Assembly: GCF_000021325.1 (NCBI RefSeq)
Contig: NC_011365.1
Span: 3,128,001 to 3,192,000, forward strand
Direction: 5' to 3'
DNA length: 64,000 bases
DNA from: Gluconacetobacter diazotrophicus PA1 5
GTDB lineage: Bacteria; Pseudomonadota; Alphaproteobacteria; Acetobacterales; Acetobacteraceae
Shown: one piece after another, positions 50,052 through 59,315 of the stretch
Layout of the letters: each line of letters begins with the position of its first letter
How positions within the stretch are numbered: the stretch's first letter is position 1
Made by a program: the position numbers and the translations under genes
The notes under the pieces: generated by a model
What the model was told of the DNA's origin: nothing
Database searches by the model: none
What the model saw: only the letters and a program-made list of their open reading frames with translations

Positions 50052-50480
50052 TCACGCGGCGGTCACGGCTTCGCGTCTGGACAGGCGCAGGGTGAAACGC
50101 CCGGGGCCGGCAGCGGCAAGGGCCAGGAGACCGCCGGCGATGCTGATATTCTTGTAGAAATGGATGGTCATGTCGTAGCGAAGCATTCCGTCCATCGTCC
50201 AGAAATGGTGCCCGATGAAAGCCGTCACGACAGTGTAGATCGCCAGCGCGATCGACAGCGGCGTCACCAGGATGCCTGCCACGAGCGCGACCCCGATTCC
50301 CAGTTCGGCGAGGATGGCGATAATGGCGGACACGCCCGGAAGCGGCGCGCCGGTCTGTGTCATATAGGCGACCGTGCCGGCATAATCCGAGAGCTTGCCC
50401 CATCCCATGACGAGGAACAGCAGGGAGAGCGCAAAGCGTGCGGCAAGCAGGGCAATGTCGCGGGACGGAAACTGGTTCAT
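50052..50480 (-). CDS. DoxX-family membrane protein
   Basis: A 142-residue inner-membrane protein with four helices (IALLAARFALSLLFLVMGWG; VSAIIAILAELGIGVALVAG; ILVTPLSIALAIYTVVTAFI; NISIAGGLLALAAAG). DoxX-type features are the KLSDYAGTVAYMTQTGAPLP loop and FWTMDGMLRYDMTIHFYKNI. The family forms redox complexes that respond to thiol or electrophile stress in several bacteria. It heads a probable two-gene unit with the hydrolase (38-bp gap). AAGGATCTCACATC is its ribosome binding site. Confidence 0.92.
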   Translation of the reverse strand: MNQFPSRDIALLAARFALSLLFLVMGWGKLSDYAGTVAYMTQTGAPLPGVSAIIAILAELGIGVALVAGILVTPLSIALAIYTVVTAFIGHHFWTMDGMLRYDMTIHFYKNISIAGGLLALAAAGPGRFTLRLSRREAVTAA

Positions 50481-50680
50481 GATGTGAGATCCTTGTGCGT
50501 TCGTGGGTGGTCGGAGACGGCGAGGCCGAAGCACTGTTCACCGCCGTTGCACACACGTTATGACGCTACCGGGATCGTAAAAATAGAAACAATGGAAACT
50601 CATTGTTTCCTTTAATCAGTCATGCGGACGTGCCGCCGTTCTCCCTTTGAACAGCGGGGACGCTATGACGGGGCGGCCAA

Positions 50681-50713
50681 TAAAAAAGGCCACGCGACAT
50701 ATGCCGCGTGGCC
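50681..50713 (-). terminator. Rho-independent terminator of clpA
   Basis: A 9-bp perfect stem GGCCACGCG / CGCGTGGCC with an 8-nt loop lies 21 bp past the clpA stop and is followed on the minus strand by TTTTTTA, a textbook intrinsic terminator. The rest of the gap to doxX (about 200 bp) shows no gene. Confidence 0.9.
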
Positions 50714-50733
50714 CGTTCTGTTTCGGAAAGAAC

Positions 50734-53070
50734 TCAGTTCGCGGCTTCGGACTCCCGCTCGCTGCCTTCATCGCCTTCGGCCGGGGTTTCGGCGTTGGCT
50801 TCGATATATTCGAAATCCAGCGCCCCGTCCTTCAGCGTGATCTTGACCGCGCCACCCTTCACCAGGCGGCCGAACAGCAGTTCCTCGGCCAGCGGCTTCT
50901 TGATGTGTTCCTGGATGACGCGGCCCAGCGGGCGGGCGCCATACACGCGGTCGTAGCCGCGTTCGGCCAGCCATTCCTTCGCCGCCGACGAGATCTCGAT
51001 CGTGACGTTGCGGTCGGCCAGTTGCGCTTCCAGCTGGAAGACGAACTTTTCGACCACGCGGCCGACGATCTCGGGCGTCAGGTTGGCGAACGGGATGACC
51101 GCGTCCAGACGGTTGCGGAATTCCGGGGTGAAGATGCGCTTGATCGCCTCCTCGTCCTCGCCGCTGCGAACGTCGCGGGCAAACCCGATGGCCTCCTTGC
51201 TGAGGTCGGCGGCGCCCGCGTTGGTCGTCATGATCAGGACGACATTGCGGAAATCCACCGTCTTGCCGTTGTGGTCGGTCAGGCGGCCATGATCCATGAC
51301 CTGCAGCAGGACGTTATACAGGTCCTGGTGCGCCTTCTCGATCTCGTCCAGCAGCAGCACGGCGTGCGGATGCTGGTCGATCGCGTCGGTCAGCAATCCG
51401 CCCTGGTCGAAGCCGACATAGCCCGGCGGGGCGCCGATCAGGCGCGAGATCGAATGACGCTCCATATATTCGGACATGTCGAAGCGGATCAGCTCGATGC
51501 CCAGCGTCTTGGCCAGTTGCTTGGCGACCTCGGTCTTGCCCACGCCCGTCGGGCCCGAGAAGAGGTAGTTGCCGATCGGCTTTTCCGGGTCGCGCAGCCC
51601 GGCCCGCGACAGCTTGATCGCCGCCGTCAGGGCCTCGATCGCGCGATCCTGGCCATAGACCATGCCCTTCAGGTCGCGCTCCAGCGTGCGCAGTGTCTCC
51701 TTGTCGTCGGACGACACGCTCTTGGGCGGGATGCGGGCGATCTTCGCCACGATATCCTCGACATCCTTCAGGGTCACGGTCTTGCGGCGGCGGTTCTCGG
51801 GCACCAGCATCCGCGAGGCGCCGACCTCGTCGATCACGTCGATCGCCTTGTCCGGCAGCTTGCGGTCATGGATGTATTTCGCCGCCAGTTCCACCGCGCC
51901 GCGAATGGCTTCCTCGGTGTAGCGGACCTTGTGGTGCTTTTCGTAGTTGCCCTTCAGGCCGCGCAGGATCTTGACCGCGTCCTCCAGCGTCGGCTCGGCC
52001 ACGTCGATCTTCTGGAACCGGCGCACCAGCGCGCGGTCCTTCTCGAAATGCTGGCGGTATTCCTTGTAGGTCGTGGACCCGATGCAGCGCAGCGTTCCCG
52101 CCGCCAGCGCCGGCTTCAGCAGGTTGGACGCATCCATCGCCCCGCCCGAGGTCGCGCCCGCGCCGATCACGGTATGGATCTCGTCGATGAACAGGATGCT
52201 GCCAGGATTGTTGTCCAGTTCGGTGACGACGGCCTTCAGCCGTTCCTCGAAATCACCGCGATAGCGGGTTCCGGCCAGCAGGGCGCCCATGTCCAGCGAA
52301 TAGATCGTGGATTTCAGCAGCACCTCGGGCACGTCGCCCTCGACGATGCGCTTGGCCAGGCCTTCGGCAATGGCGGTCTTGCCCACGCCCGGGTCACCCA
52401 CGTAAAGCGGATTGTTCTTCGTGCGCCGGCACAGGATCTGGATCGTGCGCTCGATTTCCGGGTCGCGACCGATCAGCGGGTCGATCTTCCCGTCCTCGGC
52501 CTTGCGGTTCAGGTTGGTGCAATAGGCGGTCAGCGCGTCCTGGTTCTTCTGGCTGCCCTTGCCGCCGCGCTCCTCGCGTTCGGACTCGGAACCGTCCTGC
52601 GCGCTGCCGGTGATCGGGCGGCGCGTGGACCGGTCGGGGGCCTTGGCGATCCCGTGCGAGATGAAATTGACGGCGTCCAGACGGGTCATGTCCTGCAACT
52701 GCAGGAAATAGACGGCATGGCTCTCACGCTCGGCGAACAGGGCGACCAGCACGTTCGATCCCGTGACCTCGTCCCGCCCGGTGGACTGGACATGGATCGC
52801 GGCACGCTGGATCACGCGCTGGAACGCGGCCGTGGGCTTGGGATCGACGGTCCGGTCGGACGCCAGGCCGGCCAGGTCCTTGTCGAGGAATTCGGTCAGG
52901 TCCGACCGCAGCTTGTCCAGATCGACACCGCAGGCGCGGAAAACGGTGACGGCGTCGCTGTCGTCGACCAGGGCCAGCAGCAGGTGTTCCAGTGTCGCAT
53001 ATTCGTGGCGACGCTCGCCCGCCAGGGTAAGGGCACGGTGAAGCGTCTGTTCGAGATTGCGTGACAACAT
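50734..53070 (-). CDS. clpA: ATP-dependent Clp protease ATP-binding subunit ClpA
   Basis: A 778-residue AAA+ unfoldase that feeds substrates into ClpP. N-terminal double-Clp repeat domain ([35 protein letters not shown]; residues 1-145) binds ClpS. NBD1 has Walker [16 protein letters not shown] near 228 and Walker [19 protein letters not shown]2 has [15 protein letters not shown] near 510 and [20 protein letters not shown]. The ClpP-contacting loop is AIGFARD near 620. No middle coiled-coil domain, so it is ClpA rather than ClpB. clpS is immediately upstream, and the strong terminator downstream closes the unit. Confidence 0.98.
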   Translation of the reverse strand: MLSRNLEQTLHRALTLAGERRHEYATLEHLLLALVDDSDAVTVFRACGVDLDKLRSDLTEFLDKDLAGLASDRTVDPKPTAAFQRVIQRAAIHVQSTGRDEVTGSNVLVALFAERESHAVYFLQLQDMTRLDAVNFISHGIAKAPDRSTRRPITGSAQDGSESEREERGGKGSQKNQDALTAYCTNLNRKAEDGKIDPLIGRDPEIERTIQILCRRTKNNPLYVGDPGVGKTAIAEGLAKRIVEGDVPEVLLKSTIYSLDMGALLAGTRYRGDFEERLKAVVTELDNNPGSILFIDEIHTVIGAGATSGGAMDASNLLKPALAAGTLRCIGSTTYKEYRQHFEKDRALVRRFQKIDVAEPTLEDAVKILRGLKGNYEKHHKVRYTEEAIRGAVELAAKYIHDRKLPDKAIDVIDEVGASRMLVPENRRRKTVTLKDVEDIVAKIARIPPKSVSSDDKETLRTLERDLKGMVYGQDRAIEALTAAIKLSRAGLRDPEKPIGNYLFSGPTGVGKTEVAKQLAKTLGIELIRFDMSEYMERHSISRLIGAPPGYVGFDQGGLLTDAIDQHPHAVLLLDEIEKAHQDLYNVLLQVMDHGRLTDHNGKTVDFRNVVLIMTTNAGAADLSKEAIGFARDVRSGEDEEAIKRIFTPEFRNRLDAVIPFANLTPEIVGRVVEKFVFQLEAQLADRNVTIEISSAAKEWLAERGYDRVYGARPLGRVIQEHIKKPLAEELLFGRLVKGGAVKITLKDGALDFEYIEANAETPAEGDEGSERESEAAN

Positions 53071-53301
53071 GCCATGACGCTCCTTTTCCAGGGTCGGGCC
53101 TTTTCCAGGGTCGGTCCAGGGCCCGGAGGCGGTAGTCGGCTAATCAGGACTATATTTGGTGTGTTTTCGTCGGAATGCCAGTGGAAAGATCGACGGACAG
53201 ATCAACAAATTCCGGGCGCGTTTCGCGAAGGCGGCACGGCAGGGGCGCGCGGAGACGCGTGGCCCCATGGACCGTCCGCCGCCGCGTCGTTCCGTCCCCG
53301 T

Positions 53302-53742
53302 CTAGTCCTTTTCGATGGTGCATTGCAGCGGGTGCTGGTTCTGCCGTGCGAGGTCCATGACCTGGGTCACTTTCGTCTCCGCGACCTCGTAGGTGAACAC
53401 GCCGCAGACGCCCACGCCCCGCTTGTGGACATGCAGCATGATGTCGGTCGCCTCGTCCCGCGACTTCTGGAAGAAGCGTTCCAGCACGTGCACGACGAAT
53501 TCCATCGGCGTGTAGTCGTCGTTCAGCATCAGGACCTTGTACATCGCGGGCTTGCGCGTCTGCGGCCGGGTTCTGACGACCACGCCGATGGTGGGCGAAT
53601 CCGGATTGTCGGATTGTCCGTCCTGGTTGCCGCCCTCGCGTCGCGTCGGGGAATTGCCGCCATGGGCCCGCGTGTGCCCGCGTGGCCATGCGTCGCGGGG
53701 GGCGGTCATCGAATGCCGGACGGGAGGAAATGAAGCAGCCAT
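53302..53742 (-). CDS. clpS: Clp protease adaptor ClpS
   Basis: Adaptor that delivers N-degron substrates to ClpAP. The conserved domain fills the C-terminal 100 residues: [20 protein letters not shown] then [40 protein letters not shown] and the [12 protein letters not shown] end. The hydrophobic pocket residues (DD, MEF, HVHKRG) are present. Starts at 53742 or 53709 give an N-terminal extension of about 40 residues that is Gly/Asn/Arg-rich and probably disordered, longer than the usual 20-30. clpA follows 231 bp downstream on the same strand, the standard pairing. Confidence 0.95.
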   Translation of the reverse strand: MAASFPPVRHSMTAPRDAWPRGHTRAHGGNSPTRREGGNQDGQSDNPDSPTIGVVVRTRPQTRKPAMYKVLMLNDDYTPMEFVVHVLERFFQKSRDEATDIMLHVHKRGVGVCGVFTYEVAETKVTQVMDLARQNQHPLQCTIEKD

Positions 53743-53871
53743 GGTCTTACCATATTGGATGGGCGTGGCGGGTTGAAAGAGCGCGGAGAGGGAAATTAAG
53801 CATGTTTTGCGGCGGAACGATGATCAAATCGGCTGTCGCGTGCGCATCCATGACCGCACCGGGGTGCATGG

Positions 53872-55143
53872 ATGAATGACATGGCCACGAAAAAGCTGCA
53901 TTTTCTTCCGGTTATCGTTCTTTGCTCTGGACGGGTTCCGGAAAATGACCATAAAGTCGCCGAATATGATGCGGATCCTGTGACGGGGGAACGGGCGTTG
54001 GCCGACGGCTCATGGACGGACAGGCGGGGGATGGACGCCGGGCGGGGATGGTTCGCCCGACTGCGTCATGTCGCGGCATCGGGGCGCGGGAAGGTGCTGC
54101 GCCTGTCCTTCGGCCTGTCGGTGGGGTGCGCCGCCGTCATGGCGGGCTTCGTGCCCCGGGCCCATGCCCAGTATGTCGGCCAGATCAGCTCGATCGTCAT
54201 GGACGCCCGCACCGGGGCGATCCTGTCGCAATCCAATCCCGACCTGCAGCGGTTTCCCGCCAGCCTGACCAAACTTATGACGCTGTACCTGGCGTTCAAG
54301 GCCCTGCATGCCGGCCAGATCACGCTGGACCAGTCGGTGCCCGTGTCGGCCCATTCCGCATCGATGGAACCGTCGAAGCTGGGCCTGATGCCGGGCAGCT
54401 ACCTGACGGTCGAACAGGCGGTGCTGGGGCTGGTGACCAAGTCGGCCAACGACGCGGCCTGCGCCCTGGGCGAACTGATGGGCGGCGGGGATGAGGGCCG
54501 GTTCGCCGACCTGATGACCCGTCAGGCCCGGGCGCTGGGGATGACCAGGACCACCTTCCGCAACGCGTCCGGCCTGCCGAATGACGAGCAGGTGACATCG
54601 GCGCGCGACCTGGCGCTGCTGACGCGGCAGATCATCACCGAATTCCCGGATTATTATCATTATTTCTCGGTCCCGGCCTTCTATTTCCACGGGCGGCAGG
54701 TGCCCAACCACGACCCGATGCTGCGGATCTATCCGGGGGCGGACGGGCTGAAGACCGGATACACGACCGATGCCGGCCGCAACCTGGTCACGTCCGCGAT
54801 TCGCGAGAACGTGCGCCTGATCGGCGTGGTGCTGGGCGCGCGGACCAACCCGCAGCGCAGCGCCGTCATGGCCAGCATCCTGGATGACGGGTTCCGCCAG
54901 GAAGGGGTGGCGGACGTGCGCCGTCCGCTGGTGCTGGCGCGCGGGCATCGCGGCCGGGCGGCGATCATGCTGGCCGCGGCCGCGCGGGCGGCCAATGCGG
55001 GCCCCGAACAGGTGGCCGAAGCGCCCGTGGCCCCCCGCCGCCATGGCGTGGCGCGACATGCGCACGCCCGTGTTCCGGCGCATGTCCATATGGTCGCGGC
55101 CGGTCATGTCGCGCACCGCCGCCGTGGACACAACCAGGGCTGA
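53872..55143 (+). CDS. D-alanyl-D-alanine carboxypeptidase (PBP5/DacA family)
   Basis: A penicillin-binding protein that trims peptidoglycan pentapeptides in the periplasm. Serine active-site motifs are intact: SLTK (in FPASLTKLMTLYLAFKAL), SAN (VTKSANDAACALGELMG) and KTG (GADGLKTGYTTDAGRNL). The signal peptide (LRLSFGLSVGCAAVMAGFVP then RAHAQ) lies about 75 residues into the longest ORF, so the true start may be the ATG at 54030. No C-terminal domain or amphipathic anchor typical of PBP5 is present; instead the last 50 residues are His/Arg/Ala-rich (APRRHGVARHAHARVPAHVH), an odd basic tail. A repeat element overlaps its stop. Confidence 0.88.
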   Translation: MNDMATKKLHFLPVIVLCSGRVPENDHKVAEYDADPVTGERALADGSWTDRRGMDAGRGWFARLRHVAASGRGKVLRLSFGLSVGCAAVMAGFVPRAHAQYVGQISSIVMDARTGAILSQSNPDLQRFPASLTKLMTLYLAFKALHAGQITLDQSVPVSAHSASMEPSKLGLMPGSYLTVEQAVLGLVTKSANDAACALGELMGGGDEGRFADLMTRQARALGMTRTTFRNASGLPNDEQVTSARDLALLTRQIITEFPDYYHYFSVPAFYFHGRQVPNHDPMLRIYPGADGLKTGYTTDAGRNLVTSAIRENVRLIGVVLGARTNPQRSAVMASILDDGFRQEGVADVRRPLVLARGHRGRAAIMLAAAARAANAGPEQVAEAPVAPRRHGVARHAHARVPAHVHMVAAGHVAHRRRGHNQG

Positions 55144-55254
55144 GGCTGTTTCAAAAACCCTGCTGCCGGCGATCCGACGCGCGTTTCCTGTGCTCCGATG
55201 CTCACGGCCCGTAAGGCCGCTCTCGCCCGGCATCAGGGCCTTTGAAACAGCCTC
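55142..55254 (+). repeat. 113-bp inverted-repeat element (MITE/REP-like)
   Basis: GAGGCTGTTTCAAAAACCCTG at the left end and CAGGGCCTTTGAAACAGCCTC at the right form 21-bp terminal inverted repeats with two mismatches; the outer 14 bases equal the motif flanking the mgtC-like gene. The interior holds a 54-bp segment (55168-55221) that recurs inverted at 63644-63697 with 47/54 identity, including a small hairpin around CGGCCCGTAAGGCCG. The left end overlaps the TGA of the carboxypeptidase gene by two bases. No ORF inside and no clear target duplication. Confidence 0.8.
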
Positions 55255-55376
55255 GGGCAGGCTCGGTTGACAGGATCATTGGACCATCGCCCTTGCCTTG
55301 ACGGAGCGCGCCGCGCATTTATCCCCCCTGGTGATGCCGTTCTGCGGCTGGACTGGGAGAGCGAGGGGGCATCGAC

Positions 55377-56168
55377 ATGGACGGTGACACGGACGCACGG
55401 CGCGTCATTCTGCATACGGCCGAGGATTTCGCCGGGATGCGTGCGGCAGGACAGTTGGCGGCGCGCACCCTGGACATGATCGCGCCGCATGTCCGCGCCG
55501 GGGTCACGACCGAGGCGCTGGACAAGCTGATCCACGATTTCATGCTCGATCACGGGGCGACGCCCGCCACGCTGGGCTATCGCGGCTATCCGAAATCGAG
55601 CTGCATCTCGCTCAACCACGTCGTCTGTCACGGCATCCCGGGCGAGCGCCAGTTGCAGGACGGCGATATCCTGAACATCGACGTGACCGTGATCCTGGAC
55701 GGCTGGTTCGGCGATACCAGCCGCATGTATACGGTGGGTCCGGTCTCGCGGAAGGCCGAGAAGCTGATCGATGCGACCTACAAGGCGCTGATGCTGGGGA
55801 TCGGCCAGGTGGCGCCGGGCAAGACGCTGGGCGATATCGGGCACGCTATCCAGACCTATGCCGAATCGCACCGGTTTTCGGTGGTTCGCGATTTCTGCGG
55901 CCACGGCATCGGCCGCACCTTCCACGCCGCGCCGAACGTGCTGCATTACGGCCGCCCCGGGCAGGGGCTGGTGCTGCGCCCGGGCATGTTCTTCACCATC
56001 GAGCCGATGCTCAATGGCGGCCGGCCGGACGTGAAGGTGCTGGATGACGGCTGGACAGCCGTGACGCGCGACCGCTCGCTCTCGGCCCAGTTCGAACACA
56101 TGCTGGGCGTGACCGAGGACGGGTGCGAAGTCTTCACCCACTCGCCCGCGGGCATGGAGCGTCCGTAA
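55377..56168 (+). CDS. map: Methionine aminopeptidase type I
   Basis: Removes the initiator Met from nascent proteins. A 263-residue MAP-1: VTTEALDKLIHDFMLDHGAT, the substrate loop HVVCHGIPGERQLQDGDILN, metal ligands in NIDVTVILDGWFGDTSRMY (two Asp), CGHGIGRTFH (His) and FTIEPMLNGG (Glu), and EHMLGVTEDGCEVFT with the last Glu-type ligand region. GDTSRMYTVG and the length fit proteobacterial MAPs. ATG start just after a purine-rich stretch (GGGAGAGCGAGGGGGC). Stands alone, with ggt following 85 bp later. Confidence 0.97.
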   Translation: MDGDTDARRVILHTAEDFAGMRAAGQLAARTLDMIAPHVRAGVTTEALDKLIHDFMLDHGATPATLGYRGYPKSSCISLNHVVCHGIPGERQLQDGDILNIDVTVILDGWFGDTSRMYTVGPVSRKAEKLIDATYKALMLGIGQVAPGKTLGDIGHAIQTYAESHRFSVVRDFCGHGIGRTFHAAPNVLHYGRPGQGLVLRPGMFFTIEPMLNGGRPDVKVLDDGWTAVTRDRSLSAQFEHMLGVTEDGCEVFTHSPAGMERP

Positions 56169-56253
56169 AAACGCGCCGAAGGCGATCCGGCGTTGCCAAT
56201 CCGATGCGGGCTGCGGAAGATAGGTCTCCAAAGCCCCCATTGAAGGATTGATA

Positions 56254-58107
56254 ATGCGGTATTTCCCTGTGCGACGGCGCTGTGCGGCGATCATGCTGGC
56301 GGGTTCGATGCTGGCGGGTTCGATGCTGGCGGGCATGGCGACGCCCGGCATGGCCGCGCCGGCCGGATCGGCACCGGCGGTGCAGGGGCCGGCGGTGCAG
56401 GGGCCGGCGGTGCAGGGGGATGTGCTGACCTTCGGTGGCGAGGGGACCATGCAGGCGCCGCTGCCGCCGGCGGCGGGCGCGCACGGCATGGTGGTGTCGG
56501 CGCAGCACCTGGCCTCCGAAGTCGGGGCCCGCATCCTGGCCCAGGGCGGCAACGCGGCGGATGCGGCGGTCGCGGTGGCCTATGCGCTGGCCGTCGTCTA
56601 TCCGGCGGCCGGCAATATCGGCGGCGGGGGCTTCATGACGCTGCGGACGCCCGACGGACATGCCGTGTTCATCGATTTCCGCGAACACGCGCCGCAGGCC
56701 GCGACCGCCACCATGTTCCAGGATGCCAAGGGCGCGGTCATTCCCAACCTGTCGATCGTGGGATGGAAGGCCGTGGGCGTTCCCGGCACCGTGGCGGGCA
56801 TGGACCTGGTCCTGCGGCGCTGGGGGCACCTGACGCGGCAGCAGGTCATGGCCCCGGCGATCGCCCTGGCACGGGACGGCTTCGTGCTGGCGGAGGGGGA
56901 CGTGCAGTTGCTGGACACCTCGACCGCCGATTTCGCGCGCGACCCCCAGGCCCGCAAAATCTTCCTGCGTCCCGACGGCACGCCGCTCCAGGTCGGGGAC
57001 CGGCTGGTGCAGGCGGACCTGGCAAAAAGCCTGGCCCTGATCGCGCGTGACGGTGCCGCGGCGTTCTATCGCGGCCCCATCGCCGCGCAGATCGCGCAGG
57101 CCAGCCAGGCGGGGGGCGGTATCCTGCGGGCCGACGACCTGCGCCGCTACGCGCCGCGCGTCATGGCGCCGCTGACCTGTTCGTATCGCGGCTATCGCAT
57201 CGATACCGCCCCGCCGCCCAGCGGCGGCGGCGTGGCGCTGTGCGAGATGCTGAACATCCTGTCCGGGTACGACATGCACGCGCTGGGGCTGCACACCGCC
57301 CCGGCGGTCCAGCGCGAGGTCGAGGCGATGCGCCACGCCTATGCCGACCGGCAGGACCTGGGCGATCCGGCCTTCGTGCGGAATCCGGTGCAGCATCTGG
57401 TCGATCCGTCCTATGCGCGGCAGGTGCGCGACGCGATCCCGACCGACCGGGCCGTGCCCTCGGCCGACCTGCGCCCGGGCGAGGCCCAGCCGGAAAAGCA
57501 CGAGACGACCCAGTTCTCGGTCATCGACGGCAAGGGGCTGGCGGTGTCCGTCACCTATACGCTGAACGGCTGGTTCGGCGCCAAGGTCATGGGCGGGAAC
57601 ACCGGCATCTTCATGAATGACGAAATGGACGATTTCTCGTCCCGGCCGGGCGTTCCCAACATGTTTGGCATCGTCGGCAGCGCCGCCAACGCCGTCGCGC
57701 CGGGCAAGACGCCGCTGTCGTCGATGTCGCCCACCATCCTGTCGCGCGACGGCAAGGCGGTGATGGTCATCGGCAGCCCCGGTGGGTCGCGGATTCCGAC
57801 CATCGTGCTGTCGGTGATCCTGGGCGTGGTCGATTACGGGCTGGACATCCAGCAGGCGGTCGACCTGCCGCGCATCCACGAACAATGGCAGCCCGAACCG
57901 GTCGAGGTCGAGAAGGGCGCGCTGTCGGACGCGGTGGCCGCGACCCTGACGCAGGAAGGCTACAAGATCGCGCCCCATGCCCCCTGGGGCGTCGCCGAGG
58001 GCATCCTGGTCGGCGGCCCGCGCCTGGGCGCGGCCGCGACGGGCGGGGCGCGCTATTATGGCGGGTTCGACCGGCGCCATGCCGGGGGTGCGGCCGTCGG
58101 GGAGTAG
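56254..58107 (+). CDS. ggt: Gamma-glutamyltransferase, periplasmic
   Basis: Cleaves and transfers gamma-glutamyl groups from glutathione and related peptides in the periplasm. The 617-residue precursor has a signal peptide with a triplet MLAGS repeat (AIMLAGSMLAGSMLAGMATP), a low-complexity AVQGP repeat, then the large subunit (MVVSAQHLASEVGARILAQG, AGNIGGGGFMTLRTPDG, FREHAPQAA) and the self-cleavage site with the nucleophile Thr in HETTQFSVIDGKGL near residue 413. The small subunit carries SSMSPTILSRDGK and GSPGGSRIPT (oxyanion Gly pair). The residue after the catalytic Thr pair is Gln, where TTHFS is common. GAAGGATTGATA supplies the ribosome binding site. Confidence 0.96.
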   Translation: MRYFPVRRRCAAIMLAGSMLAGSMLAGMATPGMAAPAGSAPAVQGPAVQGPAVQGDVLTFGGEGTMQAPLPPAAGAHGMVVSAQHLASEVGARILAQGGNAADAAVAVAYALAVVYPAAGNIGGGGFMTLRTPDGHAVFIDFREHAPQAATATMFQDAKGAVIPNLSIVGWKAVGVPGTVAGMDLVLRRWGHLTRQQVMAPAIALARDGFVLAEGDVQLLDTSTADFARDPQARKIFLRPDGTPLQVGDRLVQADLAKSLALIARDGAAAFYRGPIAAQIAQASQAGGGILRADDLRRYAPRVMAPLTCSYRGYRIDTAPPPSGGGVALCEMLNILSGYDMHALGLHTAPAVQREVEAMRHAYADRQDLGDPAFVRNPVQHLVDPSYARQVRDAIPTDRAVPSADLRPGEAQPEKHETTQFSVIDGKGLAVSVTYTLNGWFGAKVMGGNTGIFMNDEMDDFSSRPGVPNMFGIVGSAANAVAPGKTPLSSMSPTILSRDGKAVMVIGSPGGSRIPTIVLSVILGVVDYGLDIQQAVDLPRIHEQWQPEPVEVEKGALSDAVAATLTQEGYKIAPHAPWGVAEGILVGGPRLGAAATGGARYYGGFDRRHAGGAAVGE

Positions 58108-58110
58108 GCC

Positions 58111-59055
58111 CTATTCCAGCCAGTCGTCGATCATCCGCCGGGCGATGGTCGTCGGCCCGGGCAGGGTGAAACCCAGTGCGGCATGGTTGCGCACATCGTC
58201 GCGGGTCAGCCACCGGGCTTCCACGATTTCCTCAGGGTCCAGACGCAGCGCATCGGTGTGGGCGATGGCGGTGAAGGCCAGCATCAGGGTTCCCGGATAC
58301 GGCCAGGGCTGGGCCGAATGATAGCGGATGGTGTCCACCGGGAGTCCGACTTCCTCCATGACCTCGCGGGCCACGGCTTCCTCGGGCGTCTCGCCCGGTT
58401 CGACGAAGCCCGCCAGCGCCGACAGGGTGCGGCTTTCGGTGCCGAAGCGGGTGCCGCGCGCCAGCAGCACCCGGTCCTGCCGCTGGACCAGCATGATCAC
58501 CACCGGGTCGGTGCGCGGAAAATGCAGGTGCGTGGGCTCGGCGGTGCAGGCAAGCCGGTGCCCGGCCTGGTCCGGCCGGTTCGGCGCGCCGCAGGTGCCG
58601 CAGAACCGGCTGTGCGCGCGCCAGTGCACCATGCCGCGCGCCTGGGCCAGGATCGCGGCCTCGTCCGGCGGCAGCAGGCCGGCGAGGGGGCGCAGTTCGC
58701 GGAACGTGCCGCGTGCGTGGGGAAACACCAGTTCCGGCTGGTCCAGCAGGCTCAGATCCACGACGAACAGCGGGCGTCCGTCCAGATAGCCGAGGAAGAC
58801 CCAGTTCGACCGGTCCAGGATCTCCGGCGTCAGCAGCGCCGAGCGCCGCGCCGGCAGTTCGATCCGCGCCGAATCGTCCCCATCCTGCACGATCAGGTGC
58901 CGGCCGTGCCAGCACGGGACCAGCAGCGTGTCCCCGCAAGCCAGATACGATGCGATGCGGGCGGCGTCGGCGCGATCCTGCGCGGCGCGGTCCACCGGGC
59001 TGCCGGAATAGAAATTCCCACCGTTCCGGCCGGGCCTGTAAGGGGTCATCGTCAT
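58111..59055 (-). CDS. nudC: NADH pyrophosphatase NudC
   Basis: A 314-residue Nudix hydrolase that splits NADH to NMNH and AMP and can remove NAD caps from RNA. Order: N-terminal domain (residues 1-110), a partial zinc ribbon (FCGTCGAPN, then HRLACTA, three of the four cysteines visible), HFPRTDPVVIMLVQRQDRVL and the complete Nudix box GFVEPGETPEEAVAREVMEE-VG near residue 205, followed by the NudC-specific SAQPWPYPGTLMLAFTAIA. It is convergent with ggt with a 3-bp gap. Start at ATG 59055; a second Met two codons later is equally possible. Confidence 0.95.
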   Translation of the reverse strand: MTMTPYRPGRNGGNFYSGSPVDRAAQDRADAARIASYLACGDTLLVPCWHGRHLIVQDGDDSARIELPARRSALLTPEILDRSNWVFLGYLDGRPLFVVDLSLLDQPELVFPHARGTFRELRPLAGLLPPDEAAILAQARGMVHWRAHSRFCGTCGAPNRPDQAGHRLACTAEPTHLHFPRTDPVVIMLVQRQDRVLLARGTRFGTESRTLSALAGFVEPGETPEEAVAREVMEEVGLPVDTIRYHSAQPWPYPGTLMLAFTAIAHTDALRLDPEEIVEARWLTRDDVRNHAALGFTLPGPTTIARRMIDDWLE

Positions 59056-59120
59056 CGCCGGACTCCCAATCTCGTTTCTACCCTCTTGTGCCCGACACCC
59101 GGTTGCGTGTTAAGAAGGCG

Positions 59121-59219
59121 CCGGGAGATCGGCGATGGACGAGCGCCTTGCCAACCCGGTCAGGTCCGGAAGGAAGCAGCCGCAGTGAGTTTCGCCCGGG
59201 TTATCTGTCCGGTCTCCCA
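59121..59219 (+). ncRNA. ffs: Signal recognition particle 4.5S RNA
   Basis: The universally conserved SRP RNA apical loop core GGTCAGGTCCGGAAGGAAGC continuing AGCC is at 59158-59180, and the ends pair (GGGAGATCGG near 59123 with CCGGTCTCCC ending 59218), giving a rod of about 98 nt as in alphaproteobacterial small SRP RNAs. It lies about 100 bp upstream of dnaX, the location common in this class. Exact ends are inferred from the pairing. Confidence 0.95.
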
Positions 59220-59315
59220 CCCCGGGACTTTCCTGTTCGATCGCGCCGCCCGGGGACCTTCCACCAGGGGCCCCTCCATCGGGGGAATGGCGCCGTTCCC
59301 AGCCCGGAAGCCGTG

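Noticed and set aside
55142-55254. Direct target duplication around the 113-bp element
   Set aside because: GGGC appears on both sides but offset by one base relative to the inverted repeat ends, so it is not convincing as a duplication.
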